A model generated the notes under the pieces. That model was given only the letters and a program-made list of their open reading frames with translations, was not told the origin of the DNA and did not search any database. The position numbers and the translations under genes are program-made. From an uncultured Lachnospiraceae bacterium (lineage in GTDB: Bacteria; Bacillota; Clostridia; Lachnospirales; Lachnospiraceae): a stretch of 64,000 nt of DNA. The stretch covers positions 1-64,000 of the forward strand of contig CANQNN010000015.1 in the NCBI GenBank assembly GCA_947625205.1, given 5' to 3'. Of the stretch, positions 17,258-27,368 are shown piece after piece (the first letter of the stretch is position 1; every line of letters starts with the position of its first letter).

Positions 17258-18690
17258 AGCGCATCCTTGTTGACGCCTGTCAGGATGCGCGACCCGCCGC
17301 CGGACTTAGTGACGTCATAAAGGTCCATGCCGCATTCCCTCGCAATGATATCCATCACCGCCGGGGAGCAGAAACCGGACTGGCAGCGTCCCATGCCCGC
17401 TCTCGTCCTGCGCTTTACGCCATCTAATGATCTTGCGCCGAGAGGACGCCTGATGGCGTCTACGATCTCCCCTTCCGTAACCATTTCACAGCGGCACACG
17501 ATATTTCCGTATGCGGGATTTTCCATGATCAGGGCATTGCGCTCGTCCATACTGAGCCTGGACGGATCGGTGATCCCCTGTCTTGTGGCAATAAAGTCCT
17601 TTTTCTTCTTCAGTCCCATCTTCTCACACAGTATCTGCGCGATCATTTCGCCGATGGCCGGGCTGCTTGCAATACCGGGAGACTCAATGCCCGCGCAGTC
17701 TATGAAGCCCGGAGCATCCGGGACCTCCCCGATCATGAAATCCCCGCCGTCCTCGTGGGCGCGGAGACCCGCAAAGGAAGTGATGACCTGCTTCATCGGG
17801 ATATTCTTAACGCTCATCTGCGCTTTCGCGGTAAGCTCCGCAAGTCCCTCCGCCGTCGTATTGACCGCCTCTTTGTCCTCCACGTCAACAGCGGTGGGAC
17901 CGACCAGAAGATTCCCGTGGATCGTCGGTGTGACAAGAACGCCCTTGCCCCTCTTACCGGGCAGCGCAAAAATCGTTCTTCCCACATGGCCGCCCGCCTC
18001 CTTGTCTAACAGACAATAATCGCCACGCCTTGCCGTAATGTGTATCCTGTCATCGCTCACCATATTATGAAGTGCGTCTGCATAAACTCCCGCCGCGTTG
18101 ACCACAAAGCGCGCCCGGAACGTTCCGTTGTTTGTGTGGAGCGCATACCCCTCCTCAAGCTTCGTGATCTTATCAACCTGTGTGTTAAACTGAAACGCCA
18201 CACCGTTGGCGCAGGCGTTCTCCGCCATTGCTATATTGAGTCCGAACGGGCATACGATACCGGCAGTCGGCGCATAAAGCGCCGCGCACACATTGTCCGC
18301 CACGTTCGGTTCCATAGCCAGCACTTCTTCTCCCGTCAGAATGCGCATATCTTTTACGCCATTTTCCACGCCTCTGTCATAGAGCGCCTGCAGTTCGGGC
18401 ATCTCCTCCTCATTCAGACACAGCACCAGCGACCCTCTGCGTTCAAACGGAAAATCCAGTTCACGCGCAAGATCGCCCATCAGTTCATTGCCCCGCACAT
18501 TTAACCTGGCCTTGAGAGAACCCGGAACCGCGTCATACCCCGCGTGCACGATCGCGCTGTTTGCCTTGGACGAGCCGCAGCAGACGTCTTCTTCTTTTTC
18601 CAGCACGCATATATCCGCCTCATAGCGGGACAGTTCGCGGGCTGCCGCCGTCCCGGATACTCCCGCGCCTATTATGATGATGTCATACAT
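17254..18690 (-). CDS. GlpA-like FAD-dependent glycerol-3-phosphate dehydrogenase
   Basis: A 478-residue DAO-family flavoprotein with N-terminal IIIIGAGVSGTAAAREL. The C-terminal BFD-like [2Fe-2S] domain has CRCEMVTEGE and CQSGFCSP as its four cysteines. Together with glpK and the GlpB-like gene it should oxidise glycerol-3-phosphate to dihydroxyacetone phosphate. L-2-hydroxyglutarate oxidase (LhgO) is a related fold, but the glpK context favours glycerol-3-phosphate. It is 61 bp downstream of glpK and overlaps the next gene by 4 bp. Confidence 0.88.
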   Translation of the reverse strand: MYDIIIIGAGVSGTAAARELSRYEADICVLEKEEDVCCGSSKANSAIVHAGYDAVPGSLKARLNVRGNELMGDLARELDFPFERRGSLVLCLNEEEMPELQALYDRGVENGVKDMRILTGEEVLAMEPNVADNVCAALYAPTAGIVCPFGLNIAMAENACANGVAFQFNTQVDKITKLEEGYALHTNNGTFRARFVVNAAGVYADALHNMVSDDRIHITARRGDYCLLDKEAGGHVGRTIFALPGKRGKGVLVTPTIHGNLLVGPTAVDVEDKEAVNTTAEGLAELTAKAQMSVKNIPMKQVITSFAGLRAHEDGGDFMIGEVPDAPGFIDCAGIESPGIASSPAIGEMIAQILCEKMGLKKKKDFIATRQGITDPSRLSMDERNALIMENPAYGNIVCRCEMVTEGEIVDAIRRPLGARSLDGVKRRTRAGMGRCQSGFCSPAVMDIIARECGMDLYDVTKSGGGSRILTGVNKDAL

Positions 18691-18751
18691 GACAGCTTAT
18701 ACTCCTTCCTGCCGGTTGGTTCTTTTCCTCATATCCTTTGCCCTATACCTG

Positions 18752-20281
<1,530 letters not shown>

Positions 20282-20335
20282 CTATACTTCCTGACTATGC
20301 TTCTAACCATATTTTATCAGTTCCGTGACAAGTCC

Positions 20336-20620
20336 TCAACCGTTGTCCGTATCTTTCGTCCACTTGTCATAAGGGCATGCGTTCTTTTTCATAGCCGCCC
20401 GCAGCTCCACATAGCATCCGCATGCCCTGCACATGCCGTCCGCCAGAAGATCACAGCCCTTACATACAACCAGCCGCTTATCATAAAGCGGCTGGTAAAC
20501 TTTCAATTCTTCATCCAGACTGGCAATGTAGGCATGAAGATTCTCAAAATACTCTTTTTCATCCATATCTGCCGTCAGGCATCTTCTGCATACGCGCCTT
20601 GTCTGTCTGTCCTGTTCCAT
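20336..20620 (-). CDS. Small cysteine-rich protein, DUF6171-like
   Basis: A 94-residue protein starting 11 bp after the arabinofuranosidase stop, with GAGGGG upstream. Eight cysteines are arranged as CRRC (11-14), CKGC (53-56), CRACGC (64-69) and a single C82, a likely zinc-binding pattern. The middle is a helical linker (EYFENLHAYIASLDEEL). I recall the CRACGCYVELRAAMKKNACP ending from an uncharacterised Lachnospiraceae family (DUF6171). No enzyme function can be inferred. Confidence 0.8.
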   Translation of the reverse strand: MEQDRQTRRVCRRCLTADMDEKEYFENLHAYIASLDEELKVYQPLYDKRLVVCKGCDLLADGMCRACGCYVELRAAMKKNACPYDKWTKDTDNG

Positions 20621-20631
20621 ACAGTACCCCT

Positions 20632-22140
20632 CTAGCGGATATCCAGGCTGATCACACTGCACGCCGGTGCGGTAAACCGAATAACGCCCTCCGCGATCTC
20701 ACAACCGGACAGTTCCGTTTCCTTTACCTGTTCCGGGTCATCAAAGGTATTGTGTGCCTGCGCCTTTCCCGTAAGAACGGACGCTTTTACCGAAGACGGC
20801 TTCATCTGCGCAAAGGCGATCTCCACCGGAGCGTCCTCGGACAAGGACAGGTTGTTCACAGTCACATGGACGGTTCCGTCCTCACCCACGGATACAGACT
20901 CGCTAAGGAACGGTACGCGGTCTTTCCCATCCGCGCCGATCATCTTATTCCCCTCGATATAGCTGTGCAGAAGCTCCGCATCCTGATGCTTCTTATACAT
21001 ATGAAATACATGGTACGTGGGCGTCAGGATCATCTTCGGCCCTTCCGTCAGGATCACGGACTGCAGCACGTTCACAAGCTGCGCGATACACGCCATCTTT
21101 ACACGGTCGCAGTGCTTGTTGAAGATATTCAACGTTGCGCCCGCCACCAGCGCGTCACGCATCGTATTCTGCTGATAGAGGAAGCCCGGATTCGTGCCCG
21201 GCTCCACGTCGAACCAGCAGCCCCACTCATCCACGTACAGACCGATCTTCTTCTCCGGATCATACTGATCCATGATCGCGCCGTGACGGGTGATCAGCTC
21301 GTCCATATAAACCGCTTTCGCCAACGTTCTATACCACTCCGCCTCGTCAAACTGCGTTGCGCTTCCCTTATGGTCCCAGTTGTTGGGCACTACATAATAA
21401 TGCAGGGACATCGCGTCCATATATCCGTGCGCCTGCTCCGGATGCGGCGCAGCAAAACAGGTCTTTAACACCCCTTCCGTCCAGAAATAGTCCGCTGCAT
21501 TGGGACCGCAGCACACCTTGCGGACCGGCGCGGCGTTGTTGTACTGTCTGATATAAGTCTGGTATCTGCGGTACAGATTGCCGTAGTATTCCGGCGTCAT
21601 ATTGCCGCCGCATCCCCAATTCTCGTTGCCGACACCGAAATAATCGATCTTCCACGGTTTCTCATGTCCGTTGGCCTTACGCAGATCCGCCATAGGGGAT
21701 ACGCCGTCAAACGTGCAGTATTCCACCCACTCACTCATCTCCTGCACGGTGCCGCTTCCCACGTTACCGTTTACATAGGTCTTACAGCCAAGCTGTCTGC
21801 ACAGTTCAAAATACTCATGGGTGCCGAAGCTGTTGTCCTCGACTACGCCGCCCCAGTGGGTATTGATCATCTTCTTACGCTTGTCTTTGGGTCCGATGCC
21901 GTCCTTCCAGTGGTATTCATCCGCAAAGCAGCCGCCCGGCCAGCGCAGCACCGGGATCTGCATCTCCTTAAGCGCCTCCACCACGTCCGTGCGCATACCG
22001 TTTACATTGGGAATATCGGAGTTCTCCCCGACATATAATCCCTCATAGATGCATCTCCCCAGATGCTCCGAAAAATGCCCGTAGATCTCGGCGTTGATGT
22101 GACCCTTTTTCTCTTTCTCATTGATGTGTAATACCGCCAT
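20632..22140 (-). CDS. GH51 alpha-L-arabinofuranosidase
   Basis: Removes arabinose side chains from arabinoxylan or arabinan oligosaccharides. The 502 residues match the GH51 length. [11 protein letters not shown] carries the acid/base Glu173 and [10 protein letters not shown] the nucleophile Glu305. [20 protein letters not shown] is the conserved substrate loop. There is no signal peptide, so it acts inside the cell. GGAGGAAAGT precedes the ATG. It complements the xylan cluster at 46-64 kb although it is 24 kb away. Confidence 0.95.
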   Translation of the reverse strand: MAVLHINEKEKKGHINAEIYGHFSEHLGRCIYEGLYVGENSDIPNVNGMRTDVVEALKEMQIPVLRWPGGCFADEYHWKDGIGPKDKRKKMINTHWGGVVEDNSFGTHEYFELCRQLGCKTYVNGNVGSGTVQEMSEWVEYCTFDGVSPMADLRKANGHEKPWKIDYFGVGNENWGCGGNMTPEYYGNLYRRYQTYIRQYNNAAPVRKVCCGPNAADYFWTEGVLKTCFAAPHPEQAHGYMDAMSLHYYVVPNNWDHKGSATQFDEAEWYRTLAKAVYMDELITRHGAIMDQYDPEKKIGLYVDEWGCWFDVEPGTNPGFLYQQNTMRDALVAGATLNIFNKHCDRVKMACIAQLVNVLQSVILTEGPKMILTPTYHVFHMYKKHQDAELLHSYIEGNKMIGADGKDRVPFLSESVSVGEDGTVHVTVNNLSLSEDAPVEIAFAQMKPSSVKASVLTGKAQAHNTFDDPEQVKETELSGCEIAEGVIRFTAPACSVISLDIR

Positions 22141-22192
22141 ACTTTCCTCCGTCTTGAATCAACATATTTATATTTACATATCAATCTATAGT

Positions 22193-22837
22193 TTATAGCA
22201 AATCAAAGATATCCGCAACCTTTTCCGCAATATATGTCGCGCCCGCCGCCTCCAGCTCCTGCCTGTCGCCATAGCCGTAGAGAACGCCGATAGAGTCCAT
22301 ACCGAACGCCTTTGCGCCCAGGATATCATACTCCCGGTCTCCTACCATCACCGCCGTTGACACATCTGTGATACCGCAGGATGTAAGCGCGTATTCTATA
22401 ACTTCCGTCTTCTTCGTCCTGGTATCGTCCATCGCAGCACCCGCAACAAAATCGAAGTACTGTGCGATGCCGAAATGCTTTAGTATCCTGTCAGCAAACT
22501 CTTCCGGCTTGGACGTTGCGAGCACAACCTGCCGTCCGGAATCCTTGATCTGTTTAAGCAGCCTGTCCATGCCGTCATACAGTATATTTTCAAAAATCCC
22601 TTTGTCCCGGTAATATTCCCTGTACCAGACCACTCCCTGTTCCTGTCCGGCCTCGTCAAATCCGTAATACTTATGATACGATTCCTTGAGCGGCGGACCG
22701 ATAAAAGGATACAGGCTTGTCCGGTCCTCCACCTCTATCCCGAATTTATGAAGCGCATACATGATCGAATTGGTAATGCCGATCCCCGGATCCGTCACCG
22801 TTCCGTCCAGATCAAACAATACTGTTTTATATGTCAT
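22193..22837 (-). CDS. HAD-family phosphatase (Gph/PpaX-like)
   Basis: A 214-residue HAD hydrolase with motif I LFDLDGTVTD, motif II VVLATSKPE, a motif III lysine (RTKKTEVIEYAL) and motif IV VMVGDREYDILGAKA. The cap is the helical C1 type. It resembles phosphoglycolate phosphatase or PpaX; the substrate cannot be told. Its start overlaps the YitT gene end by 4 bp. Confidence 0.9.
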   Translation of the reverse strand: MTYKTVLFDLDGTVTDPGIGITNSIMYALHKFGIEVEDRTSLYPFIGPPLKESYHKYYGFDEAGQEQGVVWYREYYRDKGIFENILYDGMDRLLKQIKDSGRQVVLATSKPEEFADRILKHFGIAQYFDFVAGAAMDDTRTKKTEVIEYALTSCGITDVSTAVMVGDREYDILGAKAFGMDSIGVLYGYGDRQELEAAGATYIAEKVADIFDLL

Positions 22838-23727
22838 TCTAAGCCGCCTTTCCTCTTGATATGATTGCCGATGATCTCCGAGATCTCATTGATGGCGATA
22901 AACGCGCCGGTATCCGCCTCCTTGATGAGCTTCTTCAGCTCATATACCTCCAGACGGTTCAACACACAGTACAGGACATCCTTTTTACCGCTGATAAGCC
23001 CCTCGCCTTCCATGATCGTCACGGTACGTCCCATCTTCTTATAGATCATATCCGCGATCTTTGGCCCGTCATTGGTGATGATCGTCGCCGCCTTCGCCTG
23101 ATTCATGCCGTTATCTATGAAATCAAGCACCTTCGAGGTAATATAATAGGTGAGCAGGCTGTACATCGCCGGGTCGAATCCGAACTGCGTACCGGCAACG
23201 GTATAGATCACAATATTCATGAAAAGCACCGTTCTTCCCACCGGGAAATCGGTCTTTCTGTTGATCAGGATCGCCACGGTCTCCGTGCCGTCCAGACACC
23301 CTCCGAACGATATCACCATCCCAACGCCTATTCCGAGAAAGATACCGCCGAAGCAGACTGCCAGAAGCGGTTCCCTCGTCATGTTCTTAAGCGGCGCAAA
23401 CACTTCCAGAAAGGCCGAAAAGACGATCATGGCATAACCGGCTTTGATAAAGAAATCTTTTCCCAGGACCCTATATCCGACTATCAGAAACGGAATATTG
23501 ATACCAAGCGTCAGAAGACCCAGCCGGACATGCGTAATATGATTGATGATCATACTGACACCGACTACGCCGCCGTCCAGAATATCACAGGGCACCAGAA
23601 ATTCCTCGATGGCAAAAGCCGCGATCGCAGCGCCCAGCGCCAGCATCAGATATTCCCATACCGTTTTGCATACCGCCGCGAACCGGCTCCGGTTATTTGA
23701 TTGCATATTTTCCCGGTCTGACGCCAT
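22834..23727 (-). CDS. YitT-family membrane protein (DUF161 + DUF2179)
   Basis: A 297-residue integral membrane protein. I use the ATG at 23725-23727, 7 bp after GCGAGG. After a short polar N-terminus come about five or six TM segments (YLMLALGAAIAAFAIEEFLV, LLTLGINIPFLIVGYRVLG, LLAVCFGGIFLGIGVGMVIS). The cytoplasmic DUF2179 domain follows (AATIITNDGPKIADMIYKK and DVLYCVLNRLEVYELKKLI). Function is unknown; it is widespread in Firmicutes. It is coupled to the HAD gene by a 4-bp overlap. Confidence 0.92.
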   Translation of the reverse strand: MASDRENMQSNNRSRFAAVCKTVWEYLMLALGAAIAAFAIEEFLVPCDILDGGVVGVSMIINHITHVRLGLLTLGINIPFLIVGYRVLGKDFFIKAGYAMIVFSAFLEVFAPLKNMTREPLLAVCFGGIFLGIGVGMVISFGGCLDGTETVAILINRKTDFPVGRTVLFMNIVIYTVAGTQFGFDPAMYSLLTYYITSKVLDFIDNGMNQAKAATIITNDGPKIADMIYKKMGRTVTIMEGEGLISGKKDVLYCVLNRLEVYELKKLIKEADTGAFIAINEISEIIGNHIKRKGGLE

Positions 23728-23881
23728 GATCATACCTCGCTTTCACAGTGCAATAGACATTATTTTCCTCAACCGCACTGCCCTTGGTCTGTCTCCTTGA
23801 GTATAGCAAAAACGCCTCCGGCTTTCAACCGCATAACGCTTTCTGCGGGATCCCATTTTTCGACCGCTTTCCATAAAAAAA

Positions 23882-23918
23882 GTCCCTTTTCGGAAAAGTG
23901 TCCCTACTGGCTACAATT
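23882..23918. repeat. 37-bp inverted repeat, left copy
   Basis: This sequence, GTCCCTTTTCGGAAAAGTGT followed by CCCTACTGGCTACAATT, recurs in inverted orientation at 35658-35694 with one mismatch (T to C at position 27). It has an internal palindrome (CTTTTCGGAAAAG) and a direct GTCCC repeat. On the minus strand it lies 66 bp past the Nudix stop and is followed by seven T, so this copy could also act as a terminator. Confidence 0.9.
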
Positions 23919-23984
23919 CTGAAAAGAGACTTGCGTTGCTATTTAGTTGTGATTATAAATACTGTTAGTTCGATAAACGGGAAT

Positions 23985-24482
23985 TCAAATGGATCTTTTC
24001 AGCTTCAGCCGAAAATTTGGTTTTGTAACATATTCCAAGTAAGTCGGTCTGCCTGCATATTCCAGATATGCTTTGAATCTTTCAACGATAGCAGGAGTTG
24101 TGATTAACTCTTGAGCCTTGTCTATCGAAAAGAAAGCCGACTCAGAGTTTTCATTTGAAGGACGCGGTATGCCATCTTTCGCCCTGCAAATAAAATCGAG
24201 CATAATCTTGGTGGGCACTTCTTTGACCCCGTTATACCCGGGATATTTACAAGTGTTTGATGATATGCAAAACACTTCTCCAACCTCAATATCAATGCCT
24301 GTCTCTTCCATAACTTCTCTTTTAACAGCGTCGATCACGTTTTCCCCGACTTCGACCTGCCCTCCCGGAAATTCCCACCCTCCGCGATGTGTTTTTACCA
24401 ACAGAATATCATCATGATCATTAATCACGATACCCGCTGCCGCAATGATATGAGTTGGCATGACCCATTCTGTGTTGCTCAT
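23985..24482 (-). CDS. Nudix hydrolase
   Basis: A 165-residue NTP/NDP-sugar pyrophosphohydrolase-type protein. The Nudix box is complete (GGQVEVGENVIDAVKREVME, then ETGI). I start at the ATG ending 24482, after GGAGG; ATG triplets 3 bp upstream and at 24558-24560 are alternatives. The conserved C-terminal half contains VPTKIMLDFICRAKDG. The substrate is unknown. It is the first gene of the accessory island and lies alone between inverted repeats. Confidence 0.88.
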   Translation of the reverse strand: MSNTEWVMPTHIIAAAGIVINDHDDILLVKTHRGGWEFPGGQVEVGENVIDAVKREVMEETGIDIEVGEVFCISSNTCKYPGYNGVKEVPTKIMLDFICRAKDGIPRPSNENSESAFFSIDKAQELITTPAIVERFKAYLEYAGRPTYLEYVTKPNFRLKLKRSI

Positions 24483-24565
24483 CATGACCTCCAGTAAATC
24501 AATACCGATTTGTTTCACTAACATAATACCATATTCTCTGATGCCAGTACCGTAAACCATTTCAG

Positions 24566-24612
24566 GAGAATCGCAACGCGATTCTCTTAGCGCAGAGTGC
24601 TGACTCTGCGCT
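24566..24612. repeat. Two adjacent perfect hairpins
   Basis: GAGAATCGC-AAC-GCGATTCTC (24566-24586, 9-bp stem) and AGCGCAGAGT-GCTG-ACTCTGCGCT (24589-24612, 10-bp stem) are two base pairs apart. They lie just beyond the 5' end of the Nudix reading frame, next to a TTATAA box. They could be a leader structure or a small mobile repeat. Confidence 0.75.
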
Positions 24613-24681
24613 TATAATACCACAATTATGCTCATTTACATATCACATTTCCATTAAATTTGTTCCACTATCCCAAATATC

Positions 24682-24770
24682 TTGACAATTCGCTGCTTTA
24701 TGCTAATATATAATTAACATCTCCCTCAGGCCTCTGCGGAAACGCATGCACACTTGAGGGCGTTTTGTTT
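24682..24770 (+). promoter_or_regulatory. Promoter and structured terminator-like leader of the Abi gene
   Basis: TTGACA (24682-24687), a 16-bp spacer and TAATAT (24704-24709) form a strong promoter. Transcription would start almost at a hairpin: CCCTCA (24723-24728) pairs with TGAGGG (24755-24760), with an inner TGCG-GAAA-CGCA tetraloop stem, followed by TTTTGTTT. That is a complete intrinsic terminator, so the main product could be an RNA of about 50 nt, with the downstream gene reached only by read-through. Confidence 0.6.
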
Positions 24771-25571
24771 ATTAAAAGGGATTTTTTGTTGCGCAATAAT
24801 TATTACCGCATCAGCGGATATTCCCTGACGCTGCGCAAAAATGACGTTTTCTCCCAATCTGCCACATTCCAGAACATCATAGATATCTACCATTTCGACC
24901 ATGAACTCAGACACATCCTTCTTCAGTACCTTGAAGTGATCGAAGTGCAGATGAAATCCATATATGCTTACGAATTCACAAAAGTCCACGGTCCCACCGG
25001 ATACCTCGATGAAACATTTTTTACCAACAAAACAAAATATCAGGAGATCATCAGCAAGGCAAATCAGCAGAAAACCCAGCGGCTTCCTCACGAAGCCTAC
25101 TTGAAGCACTTTGTAAACGACCTGCAACAGAACATTCCTTTATGGGCATATGTCGATCTGCTGACCATATCCGATATCTCCTTTTTGTATTCCATTTCTG
25201 AGCAGCCCATAAAAGACTCCGTTGCCCACTCCTTTGGCCTGACCATGAATAAAGGAGCTGCCATCCTCGGAAGCTATATGCACAGCATGACGATCATCCG
25301 TAATCTGTGCGCACACGGAAGCAGGATTTATAACCGGCTCTTCGAGCAGAAACCTTCCCTTAATAAAAAAGAAAAAGCGCTGCTCAGAAAAAACAGTAAC
25401 AACGAAATTGACAACGCCCATTTCTATGGCTTTCTGCTTGTTATGAAGCGGATCCTGCCAGCAGATAAATTCAATGAGATGAAAGGCTCCATCGTTTCAC
25501 TGACTAGGAAATATCCATTTGTACGAATGGATTACTATGGTTTCCGCAACGACTGGCAGCAAAAACTGTAA
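24765..25571 (+). CDS. Abi_2 / AbiD-AbiF-like HEPN protein
   Basis: A 268-residue protein of the abortive-infection Abi_2 family. The N-terminal half has NNYYRISGYSLTLR and FDHELRHILLQYLEVIEVQM. The C-terminal half has IIRNLCAHGSRIYNR, where R179-x4-H184 is the HEPN ribonuclease motif. No in-frame ATG exists; the only start is a TTG at 24765 inside the leader's T-run, and about 30 residues normally preceding the NNYYR segment appear to be missing. The gene is thus either 5'-truncated or started unusually. It probably acts as an RNA-cleaving phage-defence or toxin protein. Confidence 0.8.
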   Translation: MFIKRDFLLRNNYYRISGYSLTLRKNDVFSQSATFQNIIDIYHFDHELRHILLQYLEVIEVQMKSIYAYEFTKVHGPTGYLDETFFTNKTKYQEIISKANQQKTQRLPHEAYLKHFVNDLQQNIPLWAYVDLLTISDISFLYSISEQPIKDSVAHSFGLTMNKGAAILGSYMHSMTIIRNLCAHGSRIYNRLFEQKPSLNKKEKALLRKNSNNEIDNAHFYGFLLVMKRILPADKFNEMKGSIVSLTRKYPFVRMDYYGFRNDWQQKL

Positions 25572-25650
25572 TCTTATTTCTTTATCTGCATATACTATTT
25601 AGGACTTCTCCCACAAGCCGGCTCCCGGCGCAATACTGTGGGCGATCTGG

Positions 25651-25693
25651 GGGCTGTTGCAAAATAGATGAATCATCTATGGAGCAGCAGCCC
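25651..25693. repeat. 43-base hairpin between Abi and DinB genes
   Basis: GGGCTGTTGC (25651-25660) pairs with GCAGCAGCCC (25684-25693) with one G-T wobble, and ATAGATGA pairs with TCATCTAT inside it. The outer arm resembles insertion-sequence ends, but no transposase is near. It could equally end the convergent transcripts of the Abi and DinB-like genes. Confidence 0.65.
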
Positions 25694-25778
25694 TTTATAC
25701 TGTGCTTCTAGTTTCCATTTAGTTATAGATATGGTAGATTGGTTGGACAAATTCTGGTTTGTTTCAGAAAGCCGCCGC

Positions 25779-26303
25779 TTATAGCTTTGTCTTTCCTTTT
25801 CTGTATCTGCCAAAAAATATTCCGTCATCCACATATTTTGAAGCTTCGGATACCCACATTGGAAACTGCCCGGTTGCGACTGCCGTTTGTCCGTTTAGCA
25901 TTCCGGTATGAAACGATATATGCCGGAATTGTCTTAATACAAGTTCCATTCTTGTATAACGGCATTGCTCCGGCTTGTCATAGAGCATATTGTCTGTAAG
26001 AGAGTCAAGATATTCTATGGTTTTCTTTTCAACTCTGTCCAGGTATTCCAATAATTGTTCATCTGACAAGACAACAGAGCAAGGCTTATCCGGATCGTCC
26101 ATGCCGTCCTCATGAAATTCGGGTTCCTCATATACAAAGGGATTGATAAACCATTTGTCCGCCGAATGAAGGGCATGATAGACCCATCTCCAGCAAGGCG
26201 CCCCACAGCACAACGCATTTCTGTCATAAGTCTGTATCGAAGTTCTGATATTAAGAAAATTGGGTTTGACCATATCCTTTATGATCATACATAATTCATT
26301 CAT
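25779..26303 (-). CDS. DinB-superfamily protein
   Basis: A 174-residue four-helix protein, probably metal-dependent. The start at 26303 follows AAGGAG by 7 bp. WRWVYHALHSADKWF supplies the first His, and LRQFRHISFHTGMLNG the later His pair, matching the DinB metal triad pattern. LLEYLDRVEKKTIEYLDSLT is the central helix. DinB proteins include thiol transferases and stress-induced proteins of unknown activity; nothing here narrows that. It is 67 bp from the hepT-like gene on the same strand. Confidence 0.75.
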   Translation of the reverse strand: MNELCMIIKDMVKPNFLNIRTSIQTYDRNALCCGAPCWRWVYHALHSADKWFINPFVYEEPEFHEDGMDDPDKPCSVVLSDEQLLEYLDRVEKKTIEYLDSLTDNMLYDKPEQCRYTRMELVLRQFRHISFHTGMLNGQTAVATGQFPMWVSEASKYVDDGIFFGRYRKGKTKL

Positions 26304-26370
26304 GGGAAACTCCTTTCCGGTGCGTTCTTCTATCTCGATATATACCGCTGTTATCGTAATTCTGCGATTA

Positions 26371-26697
26371 TCATACAAGCAATTCCAGCAGGTCTGGAAT
26401 ATCGTTCTTCAGTGTTTCATACACGATATTCAAATCAACATTACCGTAATCATGCACGATTCGATTTCTTAATCCATATAATGCATTCCAGGGGATGTTT
26501 CCCCTTGTACGCTTAAATTCATCTGTAAGCTTCCTTGCGTTTTCGGAAATCTGAATCATACGGAAAAGCATGGAATCCAATAGTATTTCATTGGCGTTAA
26601 GCTCCTCTATGTCCACGTTTTTCATATGTTTTGAGATAAATTCCAAATCATGTTTTATTTTCTGCATATAATAATTATCATTCTTCACATTATCCAT
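26371..26697 (-). CDS. HepT-like HEPN toxin (DUF86)
   Basis: Toxin of a HepT/MntA type VII toxin-antitoxin pair. The 108-residue helical protein has RNRIVHDY with R77-x4-H82-x-Y84. That is the HEPN RNase motif plus the tyrosine that the cognate MntA AMPylates in characterised systems. It overlaps the antitoxin gene by 8 bp, so the two are co-translated in antitoxin-then-toxin order. Confidence 0.9.
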   Translation of the reverse strand: MDNVKNDNYYMQKIKHDLEFISKHMKNVDIEELNANEILLDSMLFRMIQISENARKLTDEFKRTRGNIPWNALYGLRNRIVHDYGNVDLNIVYETLKNDIPDLLELLV

Positions 26698-27163
26698 ATA
26701 TCTTAATGCCCTCTTTCAGTATCTCCTGGGTCAGTTCCAGATTATCCTTCAATTGATTTATATCCAAAACATCTACTTTCTTATGAAGAACATTCCTTAT
26801 CTCTTCAACCAGACCATAAAATTTTAAGCCTTTTATATTGGCCGAAATAAGAAGATCCACATCGCTGGTCGGAAGCGCCCTGTGCTTGGCATAGGAACCA
26901 AAGAGATAGCAAAAATCAATCTCATATTTTTCAAACACTCGCGCGCATTTACGTTTTATATCTTCTACATCCAAAACGCCGTGATTTTCATCGACAGGAT
27001 TAATTTTTTTCAATTTTTCTACAATATAATTGTATTTTAATGTGCCTGATTTATTAGCATCATTTTCGTATGTCTTATAAGATCGGAGAGAAATTCCCAC
27101 CAATTCTGAAACCTGCTTTTGTGTCATTTTCTTTTCTATTCGCAGTTCTTTCAAATCTTCCAT
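26690..27163 (-). CDS. HTH-MntA fusion antitoxin (nucleotidyltransferase)
   Basis: A 157-residue antitoxin. Residues 1-55 are an XRE-type helix-turn-helix (MTQKQVSELVGISLRSYKTY). Residues 70-157 are a minimal nucleotidyltransferase with the catalytic GS at 89-90, DVD at 101-103 (SDVDLL) and a third acid in KKVDVLD (Asp131). In the known family MntA AMPylates HepT and blocks its RNase. The fused HTH offers autorepression, and two 15-bp palindromes lie in its promoter. GGAGG lies 7 bp before the ATG. Confidence 0.9.
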   Translation of the reverse strand: MEDLKELRIEKKMTQKQVSELVGISLRSYKTYENDANKSGTLKYNYIVEKLKKINPVDENHGVLDVEDIKRKCARVFEKYEIDFCYLFGSYAKHRALPTSDVDLLISANIKGLKFYGLVEEIRNVLHKKVDVLDINQLKDNLELTQEILKEGIKIYG

Positions 27164-27181
27164 CTCTGCACCTCCGGATTC

Positions 27182-27232
27182 ATTTTAGTGCAAAATTTGC
27201 ACTTTGTCAACTTTGTGGTGCAAAATTTGCAC
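27182..27232 (-). promoter_or_regulatory. TA promoter with twin palindromic operators
   Basis: On the minus strand TTGACA (27205-27210), a 17-bp spacer and TAAAAT (27182-27187) make a near-perfect promoter. GTGCAAAATTTGCAC occurs at 27188-27202, filling the spacer, and again at 27218-27232, just upstream of -35. The centres are 30 bp apart (about three helical turns), as expected for cooperative binding by the HTH domain of the antitoxin. Confidence 0.88.
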
Positions 27233-27287
27233 TAATACTAAATTAAAATTATTAACTTTATTATTTCGGAAAGATAGAAAGATATGC

Positions 27288-27333
27288 GGCAGCGGCAAAT
27301 TTCACACGCAGAAAATGATTGGCTGCCGCTGCC
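27288..27333. terminator. Strong hairpin after the BlaR1-like gene
   Basis: GGCAGCGGCA (27288-27297) pairs perfectly with TGCCGCTGCC (27324-27333). It lies about 35 bp past the stop of the M56 peptidase gene. No clean T-run follows, so it may be an inefficient terminator or an mRNA-stabilising end. Confidence 0.5.
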
Positions 27334-27368
27334 CATTATCTGCTTTAACGCCTGATAACGATAAGAAA

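Noticed and set aside
27188..27232. Direct repeat of a 15-mer considered as a short CRISPR-like array
   Set aside because: Only two copies, perfectly palindromic, and positioned around a promoter: an operator pair. No cas genes anywhere in the window.
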